Of a stretch of DNA of 64,000 nt, positions 25,558-34,349 are shown one piece after another. The DNA is taken from contig JAKUTX010000001.1 in assembly GCA_022447855.1 (NCBI GenBank), positions 248,001 to 312,000 of the forward strand. Direction: 5' to 3'. The notes under the pieces are model-generated. The model saw nothing but the letters and a program-made list of their open reading frames with translations. It was not told the origin of the DNA and did no database searches. Position numbers and translations under genes: made by a program. How positions within the stretch are numbered: position 1 is the stretch's first letter; each line of letters begins with the position of its first letter. This stretch comes from UBA6927 sp022447855. GTDB lineage: Bacteria; Chloroflexota; Dehalococcoidia; Lucifugimonadales; UBA6927.

Positions 25558-26676
25558 CTAAACTTCTCTCTCAAAATCTATCAAACTGTTTATTACTGGC
25601 AAAACTTTTTCAGACACCCTCTCACATTCTTCTAAATGAGGAAATCCAGAAAGAATAAATTCATCAATTCCTAACTTCCAATATTGTAAAATTTCTTCAG
25701 CAACTTGTTGATAAGATCCAACAATAGCTGTACCGCAATTGACTCGAACTTCAGAAATTCCATTCCATAGCCTTGCAGATAATTTATGATTATCTGCAAA
25801 CTTAACTTGTGCTTTATGACCCACCATAGCACTCCCTTGAACAGATTCTTTCCGTTGAGATTTTACTATGTCTGTAGCCTCAGACAACAAGTCTGTGGAG
25901 GCTTCCCATGCTTGCTCTTCAGTTTCACGAGCAATGATATGTGTCCTAAGTCCGAACCTTAGTAATCTTCCACTAGAATTTGCACTTTCGTTTGCACGAG
26001 TTATTAATTCTCTAATTTTTTCAACAGGTTGAATCCACATCAACAGTACATCTGCATGTGCACCAGCAAGATTAATAGCATTGGGAGATGCTCCTCCTAA
26101 ATAAATATTGGGCCCATCCCCCTTAGGTCTTGGAGAGCAAATCGCATTATACAAATTGACATATTCTCCACGGAAATTCACAGGGCCGCTAGAAGTCCAC
26201 ATCTTTCTGCAAGCCATTAAAAACTCTTCAGCACGATCATATCTCCCTGAATGATCCAAACTCTCTCCAAACCTATCAACATCTCCTTGAATCCCTCCAG
26301 GGACCAAATTAATATCTAATCTGGAATCACTAATATTGTCGAAGGCAGCTGCCATCTGAGCAAACAATCCAGTAGAAATGTAACCAGGACGTACAGCAAT
26401 CAAAAATCTGATTTTTTGTGTAATAGCCATCAATGCAGTAGCTGTAGTCCAAGTCTCAGCAAGAGGAGAATTTTCCTCAAACATACCATTCGAAAATCTT
26501 GTGGGAATTAACATCGAATAAAATTCCGATTGTTCGGCCATTCTAACAATTTCACTTAGATAACCAAAAGTAGGAGGTCTCTCAGGCTTAATGGTTCCAA
26601 TATGTTCCCCGTCTCCATCAATAGGAATAAACCAATCAAACTTGGGCTTAGGACGCGCACATCCTTTTTTCAACAT
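25558..26676 (-). CDS. LLM-class flavin-dependent monooxygenase (SsuD-like)
   Basis: A 372-residue luciferase-like TIM-barrel enzyme. SsuD-type stretches are FSNGMFEENSPLAETWT, FLIAVRPGYISTGLFAQM, 'RLDINLVPGGIQGDVDRFGE' and 'ERADEFLMACRKMW'-like RAEEFLMACRKMW. Such enzymes take FMNH2 and O2 to oxidise alkanesulfonates, long alkanes or other C-S or C-C substrates; an external flavin reductase would be needed and is not nearby. It starts 1 bp after the TPP-enzyme gene stop, so the two are probably co-transcribed. Confidence 0.85.
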   Translation of the reverse strand: MLKKGCARPKPKFDWFIPIDGDGEHIGTIKPERPPTFGYLSEIVRMAEQSEFYSMLIPTRFSNGMFEENSPLAETWTTATALMAITQKIRFLIAVRPGYISTGLFAQMAAAFDNISDSRLDINLVPGGIQGDVDRFGESLDHSGRYDRAEEFLMACRKMWTSSGPVNFRGEYVNLYNAICSPRPKGDGPNIYLGGASPNAINLAGAHADVLLMWIQPVEKIRELITRANESANSSGRLLRFGLRTHIIARETEEQAWEASTDLLSEATDIVKSQRKESVQGSAMVGHKAQVKFADNHKLSARLWNGISEVRVNCGTAIVGSYQQVAEEILQYWKLGIDEFILSGFPHLEECERVSEKVLPVINSLIDFEREV

Positions 26677-28368
26677 TTACTCCTCTGACTTCCAAGATGA
26701 TTTCCAACGATCTACCGCAGCTTGAGCTCTCGGGCTAATTGCTCTCTGTACCGACACATTTAGTAATGATGGTCTATTAAATTTCAATGCTCTTTCAAGA
26801 GCATCTGGAAGCTCCTCAATATGTTCGACATGTTCTCCATAACCCCCAAGCGAACGTACTAATTGGTCATACTTACTTGGTAACAAATCAGTTGCAACGG
26901 AACGATCATATAATTGTAACTGAATCTGCCTGTCTATTCCCCATGCAGAATCATTACCTAAAACACATACTATTGGTAAATTATGTCTAACAGCCGTATC
27001 AAATTCAAAACCATTAAATCCAAATGATCCATCTCCGCTAAACAATATTACGCGACGTTCAGGATGAGCTATCTTCAATGCCAAAGCAGTAGGCAATCCA
27101 GAACCTAACATTCCTAATGGTGGTAAATACCACCAACTACGAGGATTTACTGCTGGCAAATAAGCCCTTGCAAAATGACAAAAATCCCCACCGTCAAAAA
27201 CCAATAAATCATCAGGCTCTAAAAAAGATTTTACAGTATTATGTACTGCCATAGCATGTAATGGATTCTCACTCTTAGCAAAAGATTCCAATACTTCAAA
27301 ATGCTTGCGTCGTGCAATAGTTAGTTGTTTGATCCATGGTTTAAAAGTTGGCCAAATTCGTTTTTTAGCACTATCTATCACAATATCTAAAACACTACTT
27401 ACATCTCCACAAATCCCAACTTCAACAGGCCTATTCCTGCCAATCTCTGACTGCTGCGGATCAATCTGCATTAACGCAGCTTCTTTTGACACTATAGGAG
27501 GAGCGGTATATCCAATAACAAAATCTTGCTTCCTCCCCAACAAAAGCACAACATCTGCATCAGAAATCAATTTTGAGGCACCGTTAAGAGCGGTATCAAA
27601 AAAACCAAAACATAGAGGATGATCATCAGACACAATCCCCCTCGCATCACCTTCAGTTAATAAGGGAATCCCAGACATTTCGACAAACTCTTGAATTCTC
27701 CGTCCTACGTCACCATAAGATGCAGCAGATCCAGCAATAATTAAAGGACGCTCAGCAGAAATTAATATCTCTAACAATTGATCAATTTGCTTACTTGAAA
27801 TTGATTCCTGAGGATTGTTCATATTGCCTCTAAATGATTCAATTTCGGGAATTTGGTCTGGCTGAATTTTTTGCTCTTGAACATCAACAGGAATTGTCAG
27901 ATGAACAGGGCCACGACGTCCACTATATGCCAATTTAAGTGCACGATTCATCATGAGGGGAATCTTCGCTGCATCATCAATAATCCAAGAAGCTTTTGTA
28001 ACTGGTGCAGCCATGCCGACCTGATCAATCTCCTGCATAGCGCCTTTACCTAATTCAGATGTTTCAGCACTACCACTAATTGATAACATTGGACTTTCTG
28101 CATGTAGAGCGCTAGCAAGACCCGGAATAGCATTTGCAAAACCTGGAGTCGTAGTCATCACAATTCCTGGATTATCTGTAGCTCTAGCCCAGACATCTGC
28201 CATATGAACTGCAGCTTGCTCATGCCTCGTATCAAAAAATCTGAAATCGAAATCAGACATTACGTCTATCACAGGCAGAATATGATCTCCTGCAAGGGTG
28301 AAAATATTCTTTACTCCCTCTTTAGCTAATACATTGGCAATAAGATGACTACCAGTAATTTTACTCAT
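26677..28368 (-). CDS. Thiamine pyrophosphate enzyme (acetolactate synthase-like)
   Basis: A 563-residue ThDP enzyme with N-terminal pyrimidine-binding, central and C-terminal PP-binding domains. The catalytic Glu is in DTRHEQAAVHMADVWAR, MTTTPGFANAI follows, and the Mg/TPP motif runs from GDGSFGFNGFEFDTAV to the Asn in LGNDSAWG. It is related to acetolactate synthase and to sulfoacetaldehyde or oxalyl-CoA enzymes; no regulatory subunit or ilvC is nearby, so a catabolic lyase is likelier than branched-chain synthesis. It is the first of three genes with LLM oxygenase and CinA. Confidence 0.85.
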   Translation of the reverse strand: MSKITGSHLIANVLAKEGVKNIFTLAGDHILPVIDVMSDFDFRFFDTRHEQAAVHMADVWARATDNPGIVMTTTPGFANAIPGLASALHAESPMLSISGSAETSELGKGAMQEIDQVGMAAPVTKASWIIDDAAKIPLMMNRALKLAYSGRRGPVHLTIPVDVQEQKIQPDQIPEIESFRGNMNNPQESISSKQIDQLLEILISAERPLIIAGSAASYGDVGRRIQEFVEMSGIPLLTEGDARGIVSDDHPLCFGFFDTALNGASKLISDADVVLLLGRKQDFVIGYTAPPIVSKEAALMQIDPQQSEIGRNRPVEVGICGDVSSVLDIVIDSAKKRIWPTFKPWIKQLTIARRKHFEVLESFAKSENPLHAMAVHNTVKSFLEPDDLLVFDGGDFCHFARAYLPAVNPRSWWYLPPLGMLGSGLPTALALKIAHPERRVILFSGDGSFGFNGFEFDTAVRHNLPIVCVLGNDSAWGIDRQIQLQLYDRSVATDLLPSKYDQLVRSLGGYGEHVEHIEELPDALERALKFNRPSLLNVSVQRAISPRAQAAVDRWKSSWKSEE

Positions 28369-28418
28369 ATAAAAATTCCTTACAATAAAATAACTTAGAC
28401 TCTGATGTTATCTAGCTG

Positions 28419-28447
28419 AATTCTAATATTGTGAAAAAAAGTGTCAA
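28419..28447 (-). promoter_or_regulatory. Promoter for the TPP enzyme-LLM-cinA unit
   Basis: A perfect TTGACA (minus strand, 28447-28442) precedes the unit. Candidate -10 hexamers downstream are weak (TATTAG, TTAGAA or AGAATT at 13, 15 or 17 bases). The minus-strand leader to 28368 is about 50 nt. Confidence 0.4.
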
Positions 28448-28465
28448 GCCCAGGAAGTTTCCAAA

Positions 28466-28494
28466 TTGATTCTACCCTTTAAGTAATGTAAAAT
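28466..28494 (+). promoter_or_regulatory. Promoter of the pantothenate operon
   Basis: TTGATT (28466-28471), 17 bases, then TAAAAT (28489-28494). The predicted first base, near 28501, is where the structured leader begins. Confidence 0.6.
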
Positions 28495-28500
28495 CATTTT

Positions 28501-28590
28501 GCAGCCGATCCTTCAGGAAGGTGAGCATCGATTCAACGGTTATTTATTGTTCACCTTAAGCTGTATTAATTTGTGCAAACAGGTGATTAA
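28501..28590 (+). promoter_or_regulatory. Two-state structured leader of the pantothenate operon (candidate riboswitch)
   Basis: In the 90-nt leader, GCAGC (28501-28505) pairs with GCTGT (28560-28564). Inside, AAGG (28518-28521) can pair either with CCTT (28510-28513) or, as AAGGTGA (28518-28524), with TCACCTT (28551-28557). TCACCT is also the perfect complement of the ribosome binding site AGGTGA (28581-28586), 4 bases before the ATG. One fold therefore frees and the other hides the start. The genes behind it make pantothenate. A pan RNA motif is known before panB/panC genes in some Chloroflexi; I cannot confirm a match. Confidence 0.6.
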
Positions 28591-29481
28591 ATGATTGATT
28601 TTAATAATCAAATATCAATAGGAATCGTTGGGGCTGGTGCAGTGGGTGGAGCATTAGCTATCTCACTAAATTCCGCAGGCTATAATGTATCAAATGTTGC
28701 AAGTCGCTCTATAGAATCTTCAAATCGTTTGGCTGAACAAATTCAATCTCTGAATAGTTTTGGAACTATTCAGGAAGTCGCAAACTGTTCTGATTTAGTT
28801 TTTATTACTACACCAGACAACATAATTGAACAAATCGCCAATGAGACAAAATGGCGCAATTCACAAGGTGTAGTTCATTGCTCTGGAGTATCTTCTTTAG
28901 ACATTCTGAACAATGTAACTTCATATGGAGCAATTCCCGGATCATTTCATCCTATGCAAGCATTTGCAGACGCTACTTCGGGCGCAAGAAACATACCTGG
29001 AATCACTTTCGGAATTGAAGGTGAAAAGTTAATGGTAGATTTCCTAACTCAAATGGCAAAAGATCTATTGGCGAAACCAATAATTCTTAATGCTGAAAGC
29101 AAGCCTTTGTACCATCTAACCGGTGTAATGATGGGCGGTTTATTAACAAGCCTTGCAATAGGAACAGCAGCACTATGGGATAAGATAGGCATGGATAGAG
29201 ATCAAGGGATTGAAGCACTAATCCCAATGATGAAAGGCGTCATAAACAACCTGAACACTCTAGGTGTTCCAAATGCAATTGCCGGCCCATATGCTCGAGG
29301 TGATTTAGGAACAATCAAAACCCACATGCTCACATTAAAAAAGCAAGCACCCGAAGTTCTACCTTTGTACTGTGAAATGGCATTAATGGGTTTATCCGCA
29401 GCAATAGAAAAAAATACATTAGACAAAAAAACTGAAGAAGCTATCAGAAGATGTATTCTAGATTTCAAGAAAGGAAAATAA
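28591..29481 (+). CDS. Rossmann-like oxidoreductase with DUF2520 domain
   Basis: A 296-residue protein: NAD(P)-binding Rossmann domain (GIVGAGAVGGALAISLNSAG at the start) and an all-helical C-terminal DUF2520 domain ('SKPLYHLTGVMMGGLLTSLA', NLNTLGVPNAIAGPYARGD). Homologues are often next to panB and panC and are related to ketopantoate reductase, so it may supply the panE step; that is inference. AGGTGA, 4 bases upstream of the ATG, is the site hidden by the leader. It is 4 bp before panB. Confidence 0.85.
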   Translation: MIDFNNQISIGIVGAGAVGGALAISLNSAGYNVSNVASRSIESSNRLAEQIQSLNSFGTIQEVANCSDLVFITTPDNIIEQIANETKWRNSQGVVHCSGVSSLDILNNVTSYGAIPGSFHPMQAFADATSGARNIPGITFGIEGEKLMVDFLTQMAKDLLAKPIILNAESKPLYHLTGVMMGGLLTSLAIGTAALWDKIGMDRDQGIEALIPMMKGVINNLNTLGVPNAIAGPYARGDLGTIKTHMLTLKKQAPEVLPLYCEMALMGLSAAIEKNTLDKKTEEAIRRCILDFKKGK

Positions 29482-29485
29482 GAAA

Positions 29486-30337
29486 TTGAAAACCCGAAAG
29501 ACCATTCAAGAATTCCAGAATCGTTCAGATAGCGGTGAAAAAATTGTTATGATCACCGCATATGATTATACCTCAGCCAAAATTATTGAAAGTGCTGGAA
29601 TTGATTACATATTAGTTGGAGACAGCCTTGGGCAAGTAGTTTTAGGATATGACTCCACGGTTGAAGTATCTATAGAGGATATTTTACATCATCTTAAAGC
29701 AGTATCGAGGGGTACAGAACGTGCTCATATTGTTGCTGATATGCCTTTCATGACATTTCAAATCAACCCAGAATGTGCTGTTTCAAATGCAGGAAAATTA
29801 TTACAAATTGGAGGAGCACAATCTGTTAAAATCGAAGGTGGGAAGAATGTGTGCCCCACCATTAGAAAAATTGTAGATTCTGGAATTCCTGTAATGGGGC
29901 ATTTGGGATTAACCCCTCAATCTCATAACCAATTGGGGGGATATCACTTGCAGGCAAAAACCTTAAAAACTGCTGAAAAAATTATCGAAGATGCTTTAGC
30001 CGTAGAGAGTGCGGGCGCATTTTCCCTAGTCCTGGAATCAATTCCTTCAGAAGTCGCAAAAATAATTACTGCACAATTAAAAATTCCCACCATAGGAATT
30101 GGAGCAGGACCTTACTGTAATGGACAAATTCAAGTTTTTCATGATCTTATGGGCTTATTTTCCGATTTCCAGCCTAAGCATACAAAAAAATACGCGGACT
30201 TATCCGAAATTATCAAAGAATCAATCTCAAGATATTCAATGGAAGTCAAAGAAGGTGCTTTCCCAACCATTAAAAATAGCTTCAAAGCAACAACTGATTT
30301 AATTTCAGAGCTCGAAGCCAAACTAGATCTAAGGTAA
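29486..30337 (+). CDS. panB: 3-methyl-2-oxobutanoate hydroxymethyltransferase PanB
   Basis: First committed step of pantothenate synthesis: methylene-THF plus ketoisovalerate to ketopantoate. MITAYDYTSAKIIESAGID, 'VGDSLGQVVLGYDSTVEV', MPFMTFQ, and MGHLGLTPQSHNQLGGY are all characteristic, and 'IPTIGIGAGPYCNGQIQVF' ends the barrel. The TTG start at 29486 follows an AAGGAAAATAAG stretch at the end of the preceding gene. Length 283 is normal. Confidence 0.95.
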   Translation: MKTRKTIQEFQNRSDSGEKIVMITAYDYTSAKIIESAGIDYILVGDSLGQVVLGYDSTVEVSIEDILHHLKAVSRGTERAHIVADMPFMTFQINPECAVSNAGKLLQIGGAQSVKIEGGKNVCPTIRKIVDSGIPVMGHLGLTPQSHNQLGGYHLQAKTLKTAEKIIEDALAVESAGAFSLVLESIPSEVAKIITAQLKIPTIGIGAGPYCNGQIQVFHDLMGLFSDFQPKHTKKYADLSEIIKESISRYSMEVKEGAFPTIKNSFKATTDLISELEAKLDLR

Positions 30338-30339
30338 AA

Positions 30340-31182
30340 ATGCAGATAATTCATTCACTAGAAAAATTTCGGAAAGAATGCGCAACTTTAAATCGTTCAT
30401 TAGGATTAGTTCCAACGATGGGCGCAATACACGACGGCCATTTGGCATTAATTAAACAAGCATCCACAGAAAATAAATCCATAGTAGTTACAATTTTTGT
30501 AAATCCTAAACAATTTTCTGAAAATGAAGACTTTGATGATTATCCCAGGCCTATTCATTCTGATATCAAATCACTTGAAGTCGAAAATGTTGACTTGGTT
30601 TTCATTCCATCAACTGAAGAAATGTATCCATCAAATCATTCAACACATGTATCCGTAGGAGAAATTGCAAAAATTTTAGAGGGGAAATCCAGACCAAATC
30701 ACTTCCAAGGGGTTTCGACAATAGTTACTAAGCTCATATCTGCATCAAGACCCGACAATACTTATTTCGGACAAAAAGACGCACAACAATGTGCAATAGT
30801 ACAAAAACTTAACAACGAACTAAACCTAGGAACCAATATAAGAATAGTTCCCACCGTTAGAGAAAAAGATGGTCTCGCAATTAGTAGTAGAAATGTTTAT
30901 TTGAATCCCAAAGAACGATCAGCTTCGACAATATTATTCAGATCATTGGAAAAAGCAAAGAACTTGAAAAGCCATGGCATGAATGATCTCAATCTCTTGA
31001 CTAAAAACATTCGTGACTATATTGGGTCAGAGCCATTAGCGAAAATCGATTACATTTCAATAGTCGATCCAAATACTCTTGAACATTTGACCAAAACACC
31101 ACTCACAAACAACCAAATTTTAGTACTTATTGCAGTAAACATTGGCAATATTAGATTAATTGACAACATGATTTTCGATTAA
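30340..31182 (+). CDS. panC: Pantothenate synthetase PanC
   Basis: Joins pantoate and beta-alanine using ATP. It has the HxGH-type motif PTMGAIHDGHLALI, VSTIVTKL, FGQKDAQQ and the KMSKS-like ISSRNVYL. Length 280. It starts 2 bp after panB, so the two are co-translated. The beta-alanine source panD is not in the window. Confidence 0.95.
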   Translation: MQIIHSLEKFRKECATLNRSLGLVPTMGAIHDGHLALIKQASTENKSIVVTIFVNPKQFSENEDFDDYPRPIHSDIKSLEVENVDLVFIPSTEEMYPSNHSTHVSVGEIAKILEGKSRPNHFQGVSTIVTKLISASRPDNTYFGQKDAQQCAIVQKLNNELNLGTNIRIVPTVREKDGLAISSRNVYLNPKERSASTILFRSLEKAKNLKSHGMNDLNLLTKNIRDYIGSEPLAKIDYISIVDPNTLEHLTKTPLTNNQILVLIAVNIGNIRLIDNMIFD

Positions 31183-31205
31183 ATATTTCCTGAAAGACTT
31201 TAAAA

Positions 31206-31994
31206 ATGAAAATACTTTTGACAAATGATGACGGGATTGACACTCCAGGAATTTGGATTTTAGCAAATCAACTTTCTAGATTTTCTGAAGTAATAATTGT
31301 TGCTCCTGAATCAAATCAAAGTGGGGTCGGAACTTCAATAAGTCTCCAAAACCCAATAACTGTTTCGCCTTATAATCCAAAAGACCAAAAATTTAAATCT
31401 ATCAAATCATTTGCAATTAGTGGAACTCCGGCAGATTGCGTAATTTTTGGAACAGAGAGACTTTCAGACCCTCCTTTTGACTTAATCATTTCTGGGCCTA
31501 ACAAAGGTTTCAATACAGGCTTTGATATAATTAACTCTGGAACTTTTGGAGCAGCCATTCAAGGTTTCTCAAGAGGATTTAATTCTATAGCAGTGTCAAT
31601 AGGTAATCTAAGCCCAATAGAGTCTCAATATTTTCTGGCAGCAGAAATTACCTCTGACGTCACAGAATATTTCATGAAAAATAATCTCACTGAAACTTTC
31701 TTGTTAAACATTAATCTTCCCGATTGCGAATCAAACCAAATAAAAGGAATAAATCTAACCACTTTGGGACCTAAAGCATTTTTAGAAACTATAGAAAAAA
31801 TACCATCCTCTGAAGACAAAATGTATGCAGTAAAACACAACCGACCAATAAATCCCGAAGCAGATCATAAAACAGATGTTTGGGCAGTGAAAAACCAAAT
31901 AATCTCAATCACTCCAGCCAATTTGCTAATTAAGAATAATTTTGACCCGGAAAATTTCCACGATTTGATAGAGACAATCTCGCTAAAAATTTGA
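31206..31994 (+). CDS. surE: 5'/3'-nucleotidase SurE
   Basis: A metal-dependent nucleoside-monophosphate phosphatase of 262 residues. The conserved acidic pair LLTNDDGIDTPGI, VVAPESNQSGVGTSISL-type segment (here IIVAPESNQSGVGTSIS), ISGTPADCVIFG, and LIISGPNKGFNTGFD...NSGTFGAA are all present. It is 23 bp after panC and probably in the same transcript. Confidence 0.93.
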   Translation: MKILLTNDDGIDTPGIWILANQLSRFSEVIIVAPESNQSGVGTSISLQNPITVSPYNPKDQKFKSIKSFAISGTPADCVIFGTERLSDPPFDLIISGPNKGFNTGFDIINSGTFGAAIQGFSRGFNSIAVSIGNLSPIESQYFLAAEITSDVTEYFMKNNLTETFLLNINLPDCESNQIKGINLTTLGPKAFLETIEKIPSSEDKMYAVKHNRPINPEADHKTDVWAVKNQIISITPANLLIKNNFDPENFHDLIETISLKI

Positions 31995-32030
31995 CTCCAG
32001 TCATAAATCTTTCAAAAGTCGTTAAAATTG

Positions 32031-32090
32031 TTGACTCAATCGCTTCCACTCTGATAGAGTCACTCGGTAGTGACCCTCGTCATAAGAGGG
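32031..32090 (+). promoter_or_regulatory. Promoter-like elements and ribosome-site hairpin before the FAD oxidoreductase
   Basis: TTGACT (32031-32036), 15 bases, TGATAG (32052-32057). Then GTCACT-CGGT-AGTGAC (32059-32074), a 6-bp hairpin, and CCTC (32075-32078) with GAGG (32086-32089), which covers the ribosome binding site AGAGGG 10 bases before the ATG. A third overlapping hairpin, ACTCT/AGAGT, spans the -10. Confidence 0.4.
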
Positions 32091-32100
32091 ATTAAATATC

Positions 32101-33450
32101 ATGGGAGCCGAATCAAACATGTCAACAAATAATACAATTACAGAACCAGGCAGAGACTTAAGTGTGTACGCCGAATGTGACGTACTAGTTATTGGAGGCG
32201 GTCCAGCTGGATGTGCTGCTGCTGCTTCCGCAGCTGATGCTGGGGCAAATGTAATCTTAATGGAAAGATATGGTCATCTCGGAGGTATGTCTACTGGTGG
32301 TTTCGTACTTTGGATAGATCGAATGACTGATTGGTCTGGAAACCATGTCATTTCTGGTTTCGCAACAGAACTACTAGATCGGTTACCTTCAGAAGGCCTT
32401 CTGGGCCCTGACCCAGAGTTGTGGGGATCAAAAGATCAAGCCCTAGTAGATTATTGGGGTGATCGCTCTGCTGCATATCAAGGGGTCGTAACATGGTCTC
32501 CAACTGTTGATCCTGAATTGTTAAAAAATGTTTCCATTGATGTCTTAGAAGAAAAAGGCGTGAAATTACTAATGCACTCTTGGGGAGTCCAAGCATTGGT
32601 TGAGAATGATCAAGTAAAAGGTGGAATTTTCGAAAGTAAATCAGGAAGACAAGCCATCCTAGCAAAAGTCACAATCGACGCGACTGGCGATGGAGATGTC
32701 TTCGATTTTGCTGGCGCTGAACATGTTAACGATGTAGTAGAGGACAATATCCACCATAGAATGAACGTTGCTTTTCTTTGGGGTGATATAGATTATAACA
32801 AATGGCTAGATTTCAAAAACAACAATCCTGAAGACTTTCGAGCAGTTATGGCTGAAGGTGCCAAAGTTAATGTAGTAGACCGCCCACATGCAATGCCTAG
32901 GAATGACATGGCACTGTTTATGGGACCGAGACTCGCAGGATACAGTTGTATAGACGTAGACGATTTGTCGACAGTCGAAGCCGAATCTCGTCGAAGAATG
33001 ATGGAAATGATTGATTTCTATCGAAAAAAACTCCCTGGATTTGAAAATGCTTATGTTCATACGACTGCCCCTCAAATGGGTACTCGACACAGTCGACGAC
33101 TAGTGGGTGTTTCTCAAATGCAAAGATCCGATTGGACGTCTGGAGTCAGACATGATGATGAAATTGGCATTTCTCCCGCACCAAATGCCAGACATCCCAA
33201 TGTGTCAGTCCCATACAATTCTCTTGTACCAATTAAGGTAAATGGTTTGTTAGCTGCTGGACGTTGTTTAAGTACTGATCCTATTACTCATACTTTCATG
33301 AGAGAAGTTCCTCAAAGTTGGCTATTAGGACAAGGAGCAGGTGCCGCTGCAGCTCAAGCTGCCAATAAAGGTATTGAAGTACGTGACGTAAATATACAAG
33401 AGTTACAGGCAGAATTACGCAGACAAGGGGTAATACTACACGACAATTAA
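32101..33450 (+). CDS. FAD-dependent oxidoreductase (FAD_oxidored family)
   Basis: A 449-residue flavoprotein with the dinucleotide motif VLVIGGGPAGCAAAASAADAG followed by ERYGHLGGMSTGGFV and a C-terminal FAD contact region ('NGLLAAGRCLSTDPITHTF', LGQGAGAAAAQAA). This matches the PF12831-type family, whose substrates are mostly unknown. The ATG at 32101 has AGAGGG upstream; an ATG six codons in (MSTNN) is an alternative. It opens a block of catabolic genes that includes two GH88-like hydrolases. Confidence 0.8.
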   Translation: MGAESNMSTNNTITEPGRDLSVYAECDVLVIGGGPAGCAAAASAADAGANVILMERYGHLGGMSTGGFVLWIDRMTDWSGNHVISGFATELLDRLPSEGLLGPDPELWGSKDQALVDYWGDRSAAYQGVVTWSPTVDPELLKNVSIDVLEEKGVKLLMHSWGVQALVENDQVKGGIFESKSGRQAILAKVTIDATGDGDVFDFAGAEHVNDVVEDNIHHRMNVAFLWGDIDYNKWLDFKNNNPEDFRAVMAEGAKVNVVDRPHAMPRNDMALFMGPRLAGYSCIDVDDLSTVEAESRRRMMEMIDFYRKKLPGFENAYVHTTAPQMGTRHSRRLVGVSQMQRSDWTSGVRHDDEIGISPAPNARHPNVSVPYNSLVPIKVNGLLAAGRCLSTDPITHTFMREVPQSWLLGQGAGAAAAQAANKGIEVRDVNIQELQAELRRQGVILHDN

Positions 33451-33495
33451 ACAAACCCCTTCTGACTTTGCCAAAAAGACTTTCCGAGGATCAAA

Positions 33496-34320
33496 ATGCA
33501 GTTCGAACACCTAACTTACTCTAAAGATTCGCACATAGTAACACTGACTCTCAATAGGCCAGAGCGACTAAATGCAATTTCTCCTCCAATGAATTTAGAA
33601 CTTTGGGAAGCAATTAATAATTTCCGAGAAGACAATGATGCTTGGGTATGTATTTTAACTGGCGCCGGTGACCGAGCATTTTGTGCAGGAAATGACCTCA
33701 AATGGCGTTCTGAGAACCCTGGAGTCGAAACACCCGGAATCGTACCTGGTACTGAATATCAATCTAACCCCAAAATACCTGGACCAGCAGGGACACTACC
33801 GACAGAATTATGGAAGCCTCTCATAGCTGCAGTACATGGTTATGCAGTCGGTGGTGGAATGGAATTAACTATGCACTGTGATATTGTAATAGCATCAGAA
33901 GATGCCAAATTTGGAGTGCCTGAAATTAAAAATATAGGTGGTGTTCCTGGGGGAAGCGGAATTCTAAGATTGCAACGCCAGTTGCCATACAAAGTTGCAT
34001 TATGGATGCTCATGAGTGGAGAATTCATGTCTGCAGATTACATGCATAATCTGGGATATGTAAATGAAGTGGTTAAGAAAGATGACCTTCTAATTACAGC
34101 TAAAAAATATGCAGAAATTCTATGTAATAATCCTCCAATTGGAGTACAAACTGCCAAAGAAGTTGCTATTCGTTCATTAGATCTTCCTATAGACCATCCT
34201 CCAACTGCTTGGCAATACCTCTGGACCGGTCTCACTGACAAAATGAGGAATTCCGAAGATGCACACGAATCAAGACAGGCATGGCTAGAAAAGCGTAAGC
34301 CAAACTACAAAAATAAATAA
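33496..34320 (+). CDS. Enoyl-CoA hydratase/isomerase family protein
   Basis: A 274-residue crotonase-fold enzyme. Oxyanion-hole segments are CAGNDLKWRS and the second at 'HGYAVGGGMELTMHCDIVIA'. A Glu-containing stretch, FGVPEIKNIGGVPGGSG, follows, while the second catalytic Glu region is altered. It could act on CoA thioesters of a ring or chain substrate. It lies 46 bp after the FAD oxidoreductase and 29 bp before the GH88-like pair, all on the same strand. Confidence 0.83.
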   Translation: MQFEHLTYSKDSHIVTLTLNRPERLNAISPPMNLELWEAINNFREDNDAWVCILTGAGDRAFCAGNDLKWRSENPGVETPGIVPGTEYQSNPKIPGPAGTLPTELWKPLIAAVHGYAVGGGMELTMHCDIVIASEDAKFGVPEIKNIGGVPGGSGILRLQRQLPYKVALWMLMSGEFMSADYMHNLGYVNEVVKKDDLLITAKKYAEILCNNPPIGVQTAKEVAIRSLDLPIDHPPTAWQYLWTGLTDKMRNSEDAHESRQAWLEKRKPNYKNK

Positions 34321-34349
34321 CCGTAATTGTACTTAATCAGTGGTTGGCG

